Positions 5,540-5,635 of a stretch of 5,635 bases of DNA are shown one piece after another. Each line of letters opens with the position of its first letter. Position 1 is the first letter of the stretch. A program made the position numbers and the translations under genes. The notes beneath the pieces are model-generated. The model was not told the origin of the DNA. It searched no databases and saw only the letters and a list, made by a program, of their open reading frames with translations. Origin of the DNA: CAZDDA01 sp964568045 (GTDB lineage Bacteria > Bipolaricaulota > Bipolaricaulia > UBA7950 > UBA9294). The stretch is taken from positions 1 through 5,635 of the forward strand of contig CAZMOL010000088.1 in assembly GCA_964568045.1 (NCBI GenBank). Direction: 5' to 3'.

Positions 5540-5635
5540 CTAAAGGTGACCGTCGCCAGACTTCAAGGAGATCTGTAGCTGCTTGGAGGCGGCAGGGGCT
5601 AACCGGCCATCAGATACCAATGGCAGTCGGTTGAC
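5540..5635 (-). other. Weak open frame entering from the right edge; no supported gene in 5518-5635
   Basis: One minus-strand frame is open from the window edge (5635) to TAG at 5542-5540, giving 31 residues that end SLKSGDGHL. The other two minus frames stop within this stretch, and no plus-strand start leads to a real ORF. An open run this short is expected often by chance, and I recognise no motif. It could be the C terminus of a convergent gene, which would fit the terminator before it, or plain intergenic DNA. Confidence 0.2.

Overview
This window is about 5.6 kb of ordinary-looking bacterial chromosome. The genes are densely packed, the ribosome-binding sites are AGGAGG-type, the promoters are sigma70-like, and hairpin-plus-U-tract terminators are visible. 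No mobile element, CRISPR array, tRNA or rRNA was found. The gene mix suggests a free-living, probably anaerobic or protein- and purine-degrading bacterium: a nitrilase-type hydrolase, an FlK-type thioesterase, an M42 aminopeptidase, an 8-oxoguanine-deaminase-like amidohydrolase, a MoaD-like sulfur carrier, a rhomboid protease and a NosD-like beta-helix lipoprotein. I cannot name the lineage from this alone.

Layout. (1) Positions 1-758, plus strand: the C-terminal end of a carbon-nitrogen hydrolase that runs off the left edge, then a complete FlK-like hot-dog thioesterase. (2) Positions 759-944: a convergent intergenic region with two hairpins, one a U-tailed terminator for the minus strand and the other a perfect 26-bp palindrome. 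(3) Positions 945-3612, minus strand: a tight three-gene operon, transcribed as M42 metallopeptidase, then 8-oxoguanine-deaminase-like amidohydrolase, then MoaD-like protein. Both junctions are 4-bp ATGA overlaps. (4) Positions 3613-3707: a 95-nt divergent control region with a good minus-strand promoter whose -10 and spacer carry an inverted repeat. (5) Positions 3708-4541, plus strand: a rhomboid intramembrane serine protease with an intact Ser/His dyad. (6) Positions 4582-5517: a self-contained plus-strand unit of promoter, NosD-like secreted beta-helix protein and terminator. (7) Positions 5518-5635: no supported gene, only a weak open frame on the minus strand.

How the genes may work together. 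The minus-strand operon is the most informative unit. Translational coupling implies matched production of an aminopeptidase, a purine-type deaminase and a ubiquitin-fold sulfur carrier. The simplest reading is nitrogen or purine salvage: deamination of an oxidised purine, with the MoaD-like protein supplying molybdenum or tungsten cofactor to a downstream hydroxylase encoded elsewhere. This is inference. No MoaE, MoeB or molybdoenzyme lies in the window, so another role for the carrier is open. I see no clearly new system here. The best leads are this operon, its operator-like repeat, and the stand-alone beta-helix lipoprotein.
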